A stretch of 64,000 bases of DNA from Chionis minor (taxonomy: Eukaryota > Chordata > Aves > Charadriiformes > Chionididae). Both the position numbers and the translations under genes were made by a program. Below the pieces are notes generated by a model, which was not told the origin of the DNA, made no database searches, and worked only from the letters and a program-made list of their open reading frames with translations. Shown one piece after another: positions 1-12,132 of the stretch (the first letter of the stretch is position 1; each line of letters opens with the position of its first letter). Location: contig VZSF01012080.1 in NCBI GenBank assembly GCA_013398295.1, positions 310,001-374,000 of the forward strand, read 5' to 3'.

Positions 1-673
1 ATGTCATGTTCAAGTTGAAGCTCTTCATTCAGACGTCAGGGGAGAATAAGTGCCTGGATATCATCTGTTTGAAGGATGGATTTGAATCCAGAATTTTTAC
101 CTTCTGAGTAAGCATATATGAGTCTCTGTATAACAGTTTCTAACTAAATTTTAAAACACCTTTTTAGAAAAGCCATAATTATACCAAAGGGATGATTTAA
201 GACTGTTTGGAGACAACAAGATTCTGAAGTGGGAATTGTTTTAGGACTCACACCTATTTGTTTCATGCTTTATTAGAAATCTTATTTATTTTTAATTTTT
301 TTTGTTTACTGGACTGCTGTTCTAAGAAATTTAGCTCTCTTCATGCACCAAGAGGGAACCAAAACTAGCAAATTTCTTCTTTTTTTTTTNAAGACTGTTT
401 GGAGACAACAAGATTCTGAAGTGGGAATTGTTTTAGGACTCACACCTATTTGTTTCATGCTTTATTAGAAATCTTATTTATTTTTAATTTTTTTTGTTTA
501 CTGGACTGCTGTTCTAAGAAATTTAGCTCTCTTCATGCACCAAGAGGGAACCAAAACTAGCAAANTTTTAAATTGTGCTTTATCATCAGATTGTTGGATT
601 CTTCAGTGAGGTAGTTTAAGTTGACGGTGTCTAAGGATTTTGTCCTAAGCTCTGAGGCATGCCATCAGAGACT
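1..673. other. Unique non-coding sequence with an N-flanked duplication
   Basis: No gene is recognisable here. The stretch is AT-rich with short T runs. Its only structure is the exact duplication described separately (199-372 and 391-564). Reading frames are short and show no domain that I know. Confidence 0.6.
199..564. repeat. 174-base exact tandem duplication, probable assembly artefact
   Basis: Positions 199-372 and 391-564 read as the same 174 bases, beginning AAGACTGTTTGG and ending CTAGCAAA. The copies are separated by a T-rich stretch and a single N at 390, and the second copy ends at a single N at 565. After that N the text resumes with TTTTAAATT, as if continuing the T-rich stretch that follows copy one. 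A real duplication would not need an N at both edges of the second copy. Duplicated contig ends joined across a poly-T that could not be assembled explain it better. A true recent tandem duplication is the alternative. Confidence 0.8.
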
Positions 674-730
674 TATAGAATCATAGAATGGTTAGAGTTG
701 GAAGGGACCTTAAAGATCACTTAGTTCCAA
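674..730 (-). mobile_element. CR1 LINE 3' terminus, antisense, cut by a gap
   Basis: The text ATAGAATCATAGAATGG followed by GTTGGAAGGGACCTTAAAG is the reverse complement of the CR1 3' end: the octamer repeats, then the TCTTTAAGGTCCCTTCC block. The element therefore lies on the minus strand with its 3' end at about 674. It enters the N block at 731. The sequence after the gap (from 874) does not look like CR1, so if the gap size is right the copy is a short 5'-truncated insertion of at most about 200 bases. The gap length may be only an estimate. Confidence 0.88.
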
Positions 731-873
731 NNNNNNNNNNNNNNNNNNNNNNNNNNNNNNNNNNNNNNNNNNNNNNNNNNNNNNNNNNNNNNNNNNNNNN
801 NNNNNNNNNNNNNNNNNNNNNNNNNNNNNNNNNNNNNNNNNNNNNNNNNNNNNNNNNNNNNNNNNNNNNNNNN
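731..873. other. Assembly gap (143 N)
   Basis: A run of N interrupts the CR1 copy starting at 674. Smaller gaps are single Ns at 390, 565 and 19153 and two Ns at 17277-17278. All sit beside low-complexity or repeated sequence. Confidence 0.97.
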
Positions 874-3800
874 AGTGCTTTTGCTATCCAAGCTTGTATT
901 CATGCTACTTACTGCAGTCTACTCATTCAAGTAATTAAAGCCCTGTTAGAGCTATAGTCACTTCTTTACACATACACATATTTTTTGTGTGAAAGACCCA
1001 AGGAAGCTTTTAACTCTTAGTAGCAGAAATGGTTTTTTTTATAGTCGTGTTAGAATAGGAATGGCAATGGATGACACATTAGAAATGCTTCTAGAGAAGT
1101 GCATATTTGTTTCATTTGAAATCACTGTTGTAATTAGATGTGATCTGAACTTTCAATACCAAACCATGTAAATTCTGAGATGGCTCGTGAATGAATAGCA
1201 AGGTGGTGTACGCTGACCGTAGTTCTCTCTTTTGCCATGTTCAAGTTTTTTTATGCTTGCTGCTCAACGTTTCAGTTGTTCTTCTGCATTAGAGCAGTCA
1301 CAAGTGCAGCAGTTCATGACTATAGAATATCTGAGAAGCTGGTTATAGTATCAATATCTAGGATTCATGGGTCTCATGTAGCAAGCATACATTCTTCTTG
1401 CTTTAATACCAGCTGAATAACTTACCACAATTTACTCTGTACATTAACTTGGTTTTTTCCAAATGTGCAAGAATGACACTCTGCAGAGAGTCTGGAATAT
1501 TGAAATTCATAAAATCTTGTGTATTAAACAACTGAGAATAGATTTCCTTTCCATGCAGAAAAGTAAAGAAGGAGTGGTATGCATTTCTTTTTCATCTAAA
1601 TGTTGGGGGCACTTTTTTATTCGTAGGAGACTGTTTCTGTTGTTGATATCTGTAAGGCAGACACTTGAAAATTGCACAGATTTTTTGTGTGTTGTAAATT
1701 TCCTTTTTTTTTTTTGTGACCTTACAATATGACGATGTAGTAGTGGAATTCTTCAGTAACAAATGTGTGCCGCTGTGCAGTGGAAATGATGCTTCAGTGC
1801 TGCAGCAGAATTTAAAATGGGAGCATGGTGTGATGGGAGTGATCCTGCAGTTTCCATGGCAACCAAGGAGTGCCAGGCTGTTTGTGATGTGGAAGGCAGT
1901 GGGTAGCGGGCACTTCAATATATGCCAGTATTGATTAAGACTCTTAGGACAGCAATTTCTGTCTACTGTATTGCAATTTATGCCTAATTTCAGGTTCCAA
2001 TCTTTTGCAGTGCCAGCTGCTTTCAAATCCCATTCCCTCTAGTGGAAACAGAGCTAATTGGCAATGGTTAACAATGTGTCCTGACACCAGTAGCTCCGAG
2101 TACATCCATTATTCTGTGCATGATGCATACAGGGAAGGCAAAGAAAATTAGCTGTTCTGCTGAGGTTGCAGTGGCTTTCTCATTTGTTTGTGTTTTGGTT
2201 TTTGTTTGCTTGATTGTTTATTTAGGATTGTGGGGTTTTATTGTTATTGTTTGTGAGGCTTTTTTTAAACAATAAGAGTGTTTCATAAGTAATTTTGGAC
2301 ACTTCAGGAAGAAACACAGTTAAAATCTCAGCAGTTAAGCATACATACCTGGAACTTTTAATCTGTAGGAGTTTCAATTTAACGAGCTTCAGAAACAATG
2401 TAAGACTTCCTTACCTGATCAAAAGTTTAGTAGGCTTGTGTTTAATTATAAGCAAAACATGGAGTTTCCTTTTGTGTAGAGCATCCTTGCCTTCTATGGT
2501 GAGGAAGTTTTACTTTAGAGTCAACTGAGTTTTCAAAATCCCAGTCCTTCATATACTTAGCAATATGAAATTCTAAATAAAGATATACTGACTTAGGAAA
2601 GGGATCCATAATGAGATAACAGCTACATCACAATCTCTGTTCATATATACTTGGAATTTGTCCCCATTGGCTTAATGGAAGCAACGATGACATTTGCTTC
2701 AATTCATCTGATCTCGAAGATTACTGGAGCTGTGCCACTGAGCTTATAAGAACAACTATGTTTTCTGTGCCATATGTCTCAGTAGTTTTGTGTACGTGAT
2801 TTTTAGAGCAGTGTTGGCTTGCGTCCTTCCTGTTAGCTTGGAATGTGAGCAGAGTGAAACAAATCTTCCTGAAAGTGTGTGAGAAGACTGCTCTGTCATC
2901 TTCCCTGAAGGGTCTGAAAGGGATGCTGGACTCAGGGTTTTTTCTTAGTGGCTGTCCTACTCAGTGGTCACTCAAGCCTTCACTTGCTACAATGGGACAA
3001 GTCTGGTGCCTCTTTTGGTTCTTTGTAACATTCCTCTGTCTCTAAAATTCCAGTCTTCATCTGCTATTGCAAATATTTTCAAAACTATCTATATAAAAAA
3101 ATGTTAACAAGGTGAATTCTTGCTGTTCTTTACTTACCCTCATTACAACATTTCTATTTAACTTTGCAAAGTGGGTTACGATCATAAGTATCCAGTCTGA
3201 TAATATGAAACATCTGTATTTTGAGGTTTAAAGAGACTAAAGATGTAAAAAACCTGACCTTTCCTTTGGGGTCAGTGGGCTTTGAATTTCGCCCCTAATG
3301 TCAGTCATTTTACAGTGACAGTAGAGTAACCTTACTTTTCGTTAAAGACTATACTATATTCTCCAGTGACTTCATTAATATCTATTCAACCTTTTAAATT
3401 CCTTTCATGTAAACAGACATTATGGGGTGGTGAAGTGCTGACTATGAAAAGTCAGCAAATGAAGCAAATGGGTGGCAGCAGGCCAAAGCTGATTTTCAGA
3501 AGGTTGATTTATTCAGGAAATGTATGAGGAAAAAAAAAAGGTCACACTTAGAGTGCATTTCTTATGGGAGTAATAAGAGTTCCTGTAATACTAATTTCTC
3601 GGTTCCCATGTGCTTTGAACCAGTCCCCTGTCTCCCATAACTGCTCTGTGTATATATTATGTTTTTCCCCTTCTCTCTTTCATTTTATTTCAATATCAAT
3701 GCATATTAACCCATTGGAATCATCTGCTTGGTTACGTTACATGTTTTGGTCGTTGTTTTTCTGCTAGAGTAGCCTGTATGTTTTAGTTATCTTCAAAAAT

Positions 3801-4617
3801 CATGTATTACAATAAATGCATTTGTTTGGATTGTTTTAGAGTTGGAAGAAAAACTCCATAGGTTTAAATCAGATCTCTTTATTCCAAATGTCTTGATTTT
3901 GCACAATATGCTGTTAATTTCAGCAGTTAGAAGAGGCCTAGTTAGAAAGCAGAGTTACTGAACAAAATCAGTCCTGTTTTACCTCAAACCAGGACACGTG
4001 TACACAGTGAAAAGCTTCTACTTTACCTAGTTTTCCAAATTCCTACAAACTGGACATGCAGAGTTTAAATGTAGGTCAAGATTCTCCCCCAGTACATTAT
4101 GTACGTATCACAATATCCTCCTTTTCAGTAAAGCATTTCACTGTCAGTTCTGATGTTGAACCAATGAAGATAAAGTATTCAAATTTTATAATTCATTATA
4201 TTATTGCCTATTATAATATTGTTTTCTTCTAATTTCTTTCTCTAGAAAAAATATTTTACTTTCCTCTCTATGTAGTTTCAGTATGAATTGATCAAGTAAA
4301 AAATAGTCTATATGTTATTTTAAGACACCCTCCAGACAAAGGTGTCTTTATGATAAAATTCAGTATGAGGTTCTCAATAGTTTGTATTTTATCAGGCATT
4401 TTCAGGCAAGAAAACAAGCAGGAAATGAACATGGGAACTAACCTTTCTTGTCCCAGTCTTACTGACACTGATGTTCAACATCGGAGTAAGAGAACTTTGG
4501 TTCTATGGAGTTGGTAGGATTATTTTGTTTTGATTGCCATTCTTTTGCCATTCGCAGTTATTTTGAAAATCACTTGTCAGTAAACCTGTCTCAAAGAGGA
4601 AAGCAGAAATGATCTGA
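874..4617. other. Unique non-coding sequence
   Basis: I see no gene or interspersed repeat that I can name. There are short T runs (for example near 1700) and A runs (near 3530). The longest open frame, 144 codons on the minus strand at 1592-2026, has no recognisable domain and a lysine run encoded by a poly-T, so I treat it as chance. Confidence 0.5.
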
Positions 4618-4622
4618 TGGTG
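4618..4622. repeat. Target site duplication, left copy (TGGTG)
   Basis: TGGTG directly precedes the first TG of the solo LTR and is repeated exactly after its last CA. It marks the integration site and fixes the element's borders. Confidence 0.85.
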
Positions 4623-4978
4623 TGTCCTGGTTCCGGCAGGGGCAGGGTTAATACCTGGCCCAGCACAGGTATCCCACACCACGTGACCCACGCCCAGTAT
4701 TTAGGGGGAGCGGCCGGGGAGGGCAGTTCCCAGTTTGGGAGCAGGCGGGATGGTCCGGGTCCGGTCGGCGCGCGGCGGTACGGTGCGGTACCCTTGTTTG
4801 TACATTCCTCTGCCAGTGTTATTAGTGTTGTTTGCCTGTTTTTCTTTGTTGTTCTGTTAAATTGCCTTTATCTCAACCCACGAGTTTTTGCCTTTTTATT
4901 CCAATTTTCCCTCGCCGCTGCGAGGGCTGGGTGAGCGGCCGCGTGGTTCTTTGTGCCGGCTGAGGCCAAACCACGACA
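4623..4978 (+). mobile_element. Solo LTR of an endogenous retrovirus, ERVL-like
   Basis: This 356-base element begins TGTCCTGGTTC and ends AACCACGACA, the TG...CA ends of an LTR. Its flanks carry a perfect 5-base duplication. The 3' part contains TTTATCTCAACCCACGAG followed by pyrimidine-rich sequence and a GAGCGGCCGCGTGGT block, which I recognise from a widespread avian solo-LTR family. That similarity gives the plus orientation. A TATA-like CAGTATTTA lies near 4697 and a degenerate poly-A signal, GTTAAATTG, near 4857. The U3 part is much shorter than in the long form of the family that I recall. The element is rich in GC and CpG (about 4705-4795), unlike its AT-rich surroundings. No internal retroviral sequence and no second LTR is present, so the provirus was probably lost by recombination between its LTRs. 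Five-base duplications fit ERVL; the exact family is uncertain. Confidence 0.88.
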
Positions 4979-4983
4979 TGGTG
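4979..4983. repeat. Target site duplication, right copy (TGGTG)
   Basis: TGGTG directly follows the terminal CA of the solo LTR and matches the left copy at 4618-4622 without mismatch. Confidence 0.85.
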
Positions 4984-7900
4984 TCAAAATGCAAAAGAAT
5001 CATTTTTGCTTGTTCCTAGAACTGTAATAGGAATGTAATATGCAGGGATTGTTATCCTGGAGGGTGACGGGTTTTTCATAGTTTTTTTTTGGTTTTTTAA
5101 AGTGCTTGTAATCCATCATTAGGAAGAAAGTAAGTTGTTGGTTTTGAGAACAGATGATGCCTGCCACAGCTTCTCCTTTTGTTTTATTGAAAGACTTACT
5201 ATATTTTATACTAACTCCTCTCAGAAATAGCTGTTGCCTCTGCTTTTTATTTGGATAACCCGGGACACTTTTCTGTCTACTTTCTTATGCCATACAACTT
5301 CATTTATATGTGTCTAGTGTTTGCATAAAGAACAGTAATCAGAATGGGCAGTTTTTCTTGCTAGCTTTTGAATGACAGTTTTGGTGGTTCACATGGATAT
5401 CAGAAGAAAGTACACGAGAATCAAAGCTTATGGTTCTATTCCAGCTTTTGCTGTAAGTAAAACACATTGACTTTGTTTCTAGCAAGAAATAGTAATAATG
5501 GAATAGGATTTGGTTTTGTTAAAGAAGTGGGTTTTAATTAGGATTTTTTTTTTTTGTTTTCCTTTTGGAATGTTCAGAGTCCCTGACTCTGGATTTCCTA
5601 CTACAGAGCAAAGTAGGTCATCATGAATCAGTTGGTTACTGATTGATCATGTCTTGTCTTATCCCACTGTTTTTTTGTAGTTAAGCACTCCCATGGTACT
5701 TAAGAGATTACTGTTTATACATACAGAAGAAACTTTAAGAATAACTGGTATTTTTGAAGCACTGTATCTTTCTGAATTCTATCATCATTTACGTTCAGCT
5801 TCTATAGCACTGAAAATTCTTTCTTTATACATGTATCTATTGAATTACCTGCTCATACGGTGAAAATGTCAGACTTGTCTTTTTTTTTCCACTTTATTTG
5901 TGTGTGGAGTCATTTATATAATAAAAAAAAAAATGGTTTTTCCATATGATGTTAAATGGGTTCTATTTACCATATGATCTTTTAGATACCAACTTGGCAT
6001 TTTATGAATAGGTAAATATTTTGATAAGCAGAAGTTTGCTATGAATTCTACCAGTGGATATGAAGAGCTCAGAGATCTCTTAGTATTTTCCAGAGACAAC
6101 ATTGTGACGAGTAGCATTAGTAGTGATTTGGGGGGACGGGGGGCAGCTTCTTATCAGATTCTTCACTTGGAGATACTCAGTGCACCTTCCTTTTTCTAGA
6201 TAAATTGAAAGTTCAGAAACTCAAACAGGGTGTGCATACAAGTGTGTCTCTGCTGTGTACATTCTTCTAAGGCAGAGATTACTCACTTGTAATCCATTTA
6301 AGATAGTATTTATTATTGCTTTTGTGGTTTTCTATGACGTTTGGAGCTTGTTTAGCTGAAAACTTAGCAGCTCTAGAAGTCTGGATGTCATAGTATTACA
6401 GCCAAGTATACTTTTCATAAAGGTGTATGGGAACATAAAGAAATGATGGTATATTATGTTTATATAAGTTTATACGATATGGGATAACAACAGACTTTTC
6501 TTTGTGTCAAAGCTTATTGAAATTTCTCCGAATTCTGGATTTGGTAATTACTTTTTTTTTGCCAAACTTCTGCTTTTCAACAGAAACAGTGTTCAAGTAT
6601 AATCTTTTCATGAGTTTCAGGTCTGTCAGTTGCTTTGCAGTTTTTCATGAGCTAAATAATATTGGCATCTTGAAAACCTGAAAAAACAAGGGAAAGATTC
6701 TAGCAAGCTGTCCTATATTTAGAAAGTAGTAGGCAGGAGCCCCACTTGGTCTGTGAAGTGAGCCAGGAGCTTCTTCCATTGTGAGGAGTGTTACTCTAGG
6801 ACAATGGTACCATTGATCCTTCTCCTTTAACAGCCCTGGCAGGAGCCAGATCAGGGGCTTCTGGTCTCTCTGACTGCGTTACTGGCATTCCTCAGCCTGT
6901 TGCTCTTCCTCTTTATTCTTTTGTGGTTATGGAAATTAGCTTTTAATCAAGCAGCCTAACAAAGCCTTTTGCAGTTAATGCAATAACTGTGTTGAATCTG
7001 AAAACATATAAATGCTTATGACTTCGATCTGGAGAGGCTGGTATACACAGTAATGCTGGTATCTCTTTCTGACACTTATTCCATGTAGATACGATGTTTC
7101 TGCACATGAGCCTAAACCAATGAGTTTTTGATGTAGCAAGTGTATGCACACACTTGAAACAGAAGTATTTCAGGATTTTGGGTTGATGAGGACTGCTTTG
7201 TGAAGCAGCATCGGTGTGATAGCAAATACAAGCAAAGGCTGAACACAGGTTTGTTATTTCCTGCAAGCACCACAGATGTGCATTTATGGTAAGCTGTTTG
7301 CTATCAAGTCTGCTAATGTGAAGCTCACTTCAAATGTATTCGCATCATTGTTCAGATTTGAGACACTTCCTAAAAGTGTTTGAGTTTAGAGAGTGGAAAT
7401 ATGTTAAAAACAACAACAAAGTATTTTAAGACCTAGAAGTAGTAACGTGTCATTTTTAACACAACTTTTAAGAACCAAGAACACATACATCTCCTACCAA
7501 TAGACACAGAAATCAAGCACTATAAGTCAGCATGTTAATTAACCTAAAGATATTATCAATTTATTAAACAGCGTGTAAAAGTGTTACTTCATTAAAGACA
7601 GTATTATATGTAATTGCAAAATTACTAACACTCATTTTACATAATATCAGAGTACCCAAATTTTCCCATCTTGATAGACTGCAAATTCTTATTGATTCTG
7701 TGATAAAGCAACTACAAGTGTTGAATAACAACAGCAATCATGTACTGAGCAGTTTACTCAATGTAAAAGTCATAGACTAATGATCCAGTTTACTTTCCAG
7801 TAATTACCTGTGGACTTTTAAATCACTCCCTAGCTTTTGATGTTTATTAGTCACTGGAAATGAAAATGGCAAGGAGAGCAATAGTGCATAATTTGGAACA

Positions 7901-10770
7901 TTTTTAATGTTTATAGATTTCTTAGCATGATTAGAAAATACAAGTGGTACTACTCTTTCAGATCAATAGAGGCACATACTAAGTATTATAATAATTTCCT
8001 TTTCAAGGACAATGATTTAACACTGTTGGAAGTGATGCTGAGACTACTGATTTTTTACATCTTCGTTAGTGAGCAATGAAAACAGTCCTCTCCCTCTTAA
8101 GCTGAAATTTCACTCTGTCTGAGTAAGCTTATTATGATGTCCTTGGCCTTGACTTGACATATCAGTCTGCAGAAATGCATTAAAAAGCAAATTCAGATAT
8201 TTTAGCACTTGAGCTGTTTCATTCCATCCCCCCCTAAAAAAAAAAATAAAAAAAATTTAAAAAGTCTTAATAGTCTACAAGGTATTAGACACAATACTCA
8301 GTTATCTAAGAATATCAGATTGAGCTTGCTTTATTTTCAAATTAAGAATGGTTAAAACATAGTTTATTTAATGCAGGACCTATGTAAAGTTAATGGAAAA
8401 AGTACAATTTAATTGTGGGTTTAAATTCCATTTTTCATAGGACAGGTCTTTTATTTTCTTTTTTTTTGTATGTACGCTTTTAAAATATACGTATATTCCT
8501 GCAGATGAACCGACATAGAAAGGTGAGTCTGCTAGAGAAGGATATATTGTTATATTGTTAAGGTGTTTCTCTTGCATTTAGCAGAGAAGTAAAACTGAAA
8601 GACTATAGATAATGTAGGTTCTAGAGCTGTCCCTCAGAATAAAATATGTGACATTTGAGTTCTCACAGGCTTTGTATTACGTATTTCTTTATGTTAACAA
8701 ACAAAAAGGGAATATCCTAAGAGGGAAGAGTTCACAGCTGTTACAAAACCATTAATTTGGTTAAGTCTGGAAAAGACTAGGGAGAAGGATGATCCAGGAA
8801 AAAGAACAGAGTGGTGGTTGTCTATAGTATTGACAAGTGGAGTGCAGTTTGCTTCAGAAAAAAATAATTGCAGTTAATTATACATATTTCCAAGCTGTAA
8901 GTTAAATATAATTGTAAACATTATGCAAAAGATCTGTATGTTAAATTGGACAACTTAGTGAAAAAAAAACCAGACAAGAAATATTAGGGTGGAGACATCA
9001 CAGTTTAGAAAGCAGCTGCAAAAATGAATGTCATAGAATTGATGACAGGACTTCATCTTGAATACCATGTTTATGTCAAAACCCATTTTGAGTTATAAAA
9101 TGAGTGCATCATTTAGCAGAGGTAAGTTATAAGATATGGAAAAGATCATTATGTGAAAGAATACTATGCACACATTCACTCACTTGCTCTGTTTATCTTG
9201 GGAAAGAAAGAAATAGATAAAAGTGCATTTCCAGCTTCGCATAGTTCATCATAGAGTTCTATGGTATTGACATTACTGAGCCGAAAATTTAGTCAATGAA
9301 TATAGGAAGACATTTAACATCTGCATGTGTGATATGTACATTGACCGCATTGGTTTGATATCAACTGATCTTGGAAATTAAGTAGTTTTGGATCTGTCTA
9401 GCAGGGTCCTGGGAAACCATGTAGAAATCCTGTGAAACTGGCAAACAAGCCAAGGTATCATAATCTGGCAGAGAATACAGAAAGCAAAGAGGATGAAAGG
9501 CTCCTTTTGGCCGCGCTATCTCTGCTGAGCTCACGGAAAAGTAGGAGGGAGCATATTGCTTAGTGTATAGGATAGAGGCTGTGGTCTGCAGAGGTAGACA
9601 GGGAACAGAAACCTGCCATGGTTAACTGAGAAGCCCAAAAATTGTGGGGATTCCCCAAGTGGTTTCTATCAGGTGCGCGGTGGTGCTTTTATGCCATCAT
9701 CCACCTTTGCTGTGGGAGGATAAAAATGGGGAAAAAGGAATGCATGCTGGAGTAGTTCTTCTTTGTTGGGATATTCAGTGCACTTATGATTAATCATAAA
9801 GCTTACTTGAATTTAGTTCTTGGAGATTTAATCTGTGGTTTACAATCTTGGATCCCACGTTGTGTACCTTTCAGATATAGATCCCAGAAGAATCCTGTGA
9901 TTTGTTATACATTGTGATTAAATAATACAAAACTGAATCTGAAACAACATTTGAATCACTGTAATACATCAGAAGAAAACTACGAAGTTTAATAATAGAT
10001 GAACATATAAATATAAATTCACTCAGAGGGAAATTAGCCACCTCTTTTTAACTTGGTCTGGTTTGCTTATTTGATCAATTTATGCATTTCAAATGTAAAA
10101 CAAGATGAGTAAAAGACCTGTAGTACTGCTAAAATAAGGATTCAGATGTTTGAGTGAGTCTTTTTTGTGCTCTCTGGTTATTCCTATTTTTTTTTAAGAT
10201 ATCAGCCTTTTTTTTCTCTCAAGATAAAAATGCAGATAAGGTTCTTGATGCCTTACTTCAAATTTTTAATTGGATTCCAAGTTTTATGACTAAGCCTAGA
10301 AGTTGTGTGTGCATTTGTTTATTTCCAGTGACCAACATTTAATTCTTTAGATAGTCTTCATTTAAGGATTTTGTTTCCAGATAAATCAGTATACCTGCTC
10401 TGTTTTTTAAAATATGCCTGCTTCTGCTAGAACAGTTTTCATCTGCATTGTAAAATAATAGTGTTCTATGGGAAGCTTTTAAGCAAAACCACTGTAATTT
10501 AGTTTGCTTAATGTCAGACATGAGTCCACACTACAACAGAAGTGCTCTAAATGTCAAAACAAATCAATTTTGCAAATGTCAGACTGACATTAATGAAAGC
10601 TTAGCTCTTTCACTAAAGATACTCTCCTAATTCATAATAAATACTACAGCATGTTATACCATGGCCGTTTATAACAGAAGAGATACATGCAGTTGCTGCC
10701 TTTGTGGTGGTTTCACAATTGAGGCGTATCCTTTAGAAGCATCTGTATTATAATGACAGAAGTTTCAAAT
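4984..10770. other. Unique non-coding sequence
   Basis: There is no recognisable gene or named interspersed repeat. Low-complexity items are T runs near 5547 and 8460, and an A-rich stretch at about 8236-8265 after a short C run. Open frames are at most about 107 codons (minus strand, 6943-7266) and carry no domain that I know. Confidence 0.5.
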
Positions 10771-10938
10771 CACAGAATAGTCTAGGTGAGAAGGGACCTC
10801 AGAAGGTCAGCTAGTCTACTCAAAGCAGGGCCTACTTCAAAGTTCAGTCAGGTTGCTCAGGGCTTATTCAGTCAAACTCACTGTCACCAATGATGGAGAT
10901 TCCACAGTCTTTGTGGGCAAGCTGTTTCAGTGTTTAGT

Positions 10939-10980
10939 AAAAAAAAAAAAAACCACAACCAACCAAAAAAAAAAACCCCA
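10939..10980. repeat. A-rich low-complexity tract inside CR1
   Basis: Two A runs separated by AACCAACC-like sequence interrupt the old CR1 copy. This is probably local expansion after insertion. Confidence 0.7.
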
Positions 10981-12072
10981 AACCTAACACCTCTGAGAAG
11001 AGTTTGGTTCAGTCTTGCTTATGGCCCACCTTTAGGAAGCAGAGGAGTGCAGTTAGATCCCTAGATAGCCACCTTCTTTTTGAGGCAAAGCAGAGCTTCC
11101 TCAGTTTCTTTTATTTCATGCACTCCACCATCTTAGTAGCCCTGCATTTGACTCTCCAGTTTTTTGATCTTGCTGCACTGGAGGGCTCCAAAGTGGACAT
11201 AATATACATAATATTCCACATGTATCTTCATGTGTTTCAGGTAAAGGAGAAGAACCACTACCCTTGATCACTGACTATGCTTTTGGTAATGCAGGCTAGC
11301 AAGTGGTAGTCATCATTGCGAGGTTACACGGGTGACCCATGTTGAATTCAAGGTCCGCTGAGCTCCAAATCTTCTTCTACAGGGTCGCTACTTATCCTGG
11401 TGCCTACCTTGCTGCATGTTTTCTTTAGCTGTTTTCTTGATTTGGTTTGGTTTTTCCTAGGTGCAGAACTTGCCCTTTTTTTTTTTTTTTTTAACGGCAG
11501 GACACTTTTGTCTGCCCTTTCCTCCTGTTTGTTGAGGTCCCTTTTGAACCCTGCCCTGCAACACATGGACTGCTTCTCCACATTTGGTGTTAGCAGCAAA
11601 CTTGTGAAGAATGTATTCTGTCCCCCTGTCCAGGTTTTATTAAAGAGGCTACAGAATTTGGGCTTTAGTATTAGCCTCTGAGGAATGCCACTAGTAATTA
11701 ACTGCCAGCTGAACTTCCAACCACTGATCATTATCCTTTGAGCTCAGTTGTCTAGTTGGTTTTCCAACCAACGTTCCACATAGTCCATTTCTCCACAGAT
11801 TGGATACCAAGGTTCTATAGGAGACGATGTTGAAGACCTTCCTAGACTTAAGGTATACAATATCTAGTGCTCTCCCCTTGATCTCAGTGATTTAAAAAGA
11901 GAAAGCTGTCAAGCTAGTCAGGAGTTACTAGCCTTGGTAAATTTGTGTGGCTGTTCCCAGCCACTTTCCTGTTCAAGTGCCTAAAAATTACTTCCCATAA
12001 ATGGCCTTGCTCCATAACCTTCACAGGGACTGAGATGAGCCTGACTAGCTTGTAGTTCCCTGAATTCACCTC

Positions 12073-12132
12073 CTTCCCCCCCCTCCCCGCCCGCTACACA
12101 CACACACTTTTTTTTCTTTTTTTTTTTTTCCC
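12073..12132. repeat. Compound simple repeat: C-rich, (CA)n, T-rich
   Basis: A C-rich block (12075-12092) is followed by about six CA units (12096-12107) and then long T runs broken by one C. The tract lies within the old CR1 between recognisable RT blocks. It may have grown from the purine-rich part of the original element (antisense of its lysine/glycine-rich codons). Confidence 0.8.

Noticed and set aside
606..640. let-7-like seed TGAGGTAG
   Set aside because: Only the seed matches; the following bases do not continue as let-7 and I see no hairpin.
688..957. Open frame across the N block
   Set aside because: More than half of its residues are unknown because of Ns, and its start is CR1 tail sequence.
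1592..2026. 144-codon minus-strand open frame
   Set aside because: No known domain, a lysine run produced by a poly-T, and ordinary AT-rich composition. It looks like a chance frame.
11348..11731. 127-codon minus-strand frame with a lysine-rich patch
   Set aside because: It lies inside the old antisense CR1; the lysines come from a T run. It is a relic in mixed frames, not a gene.
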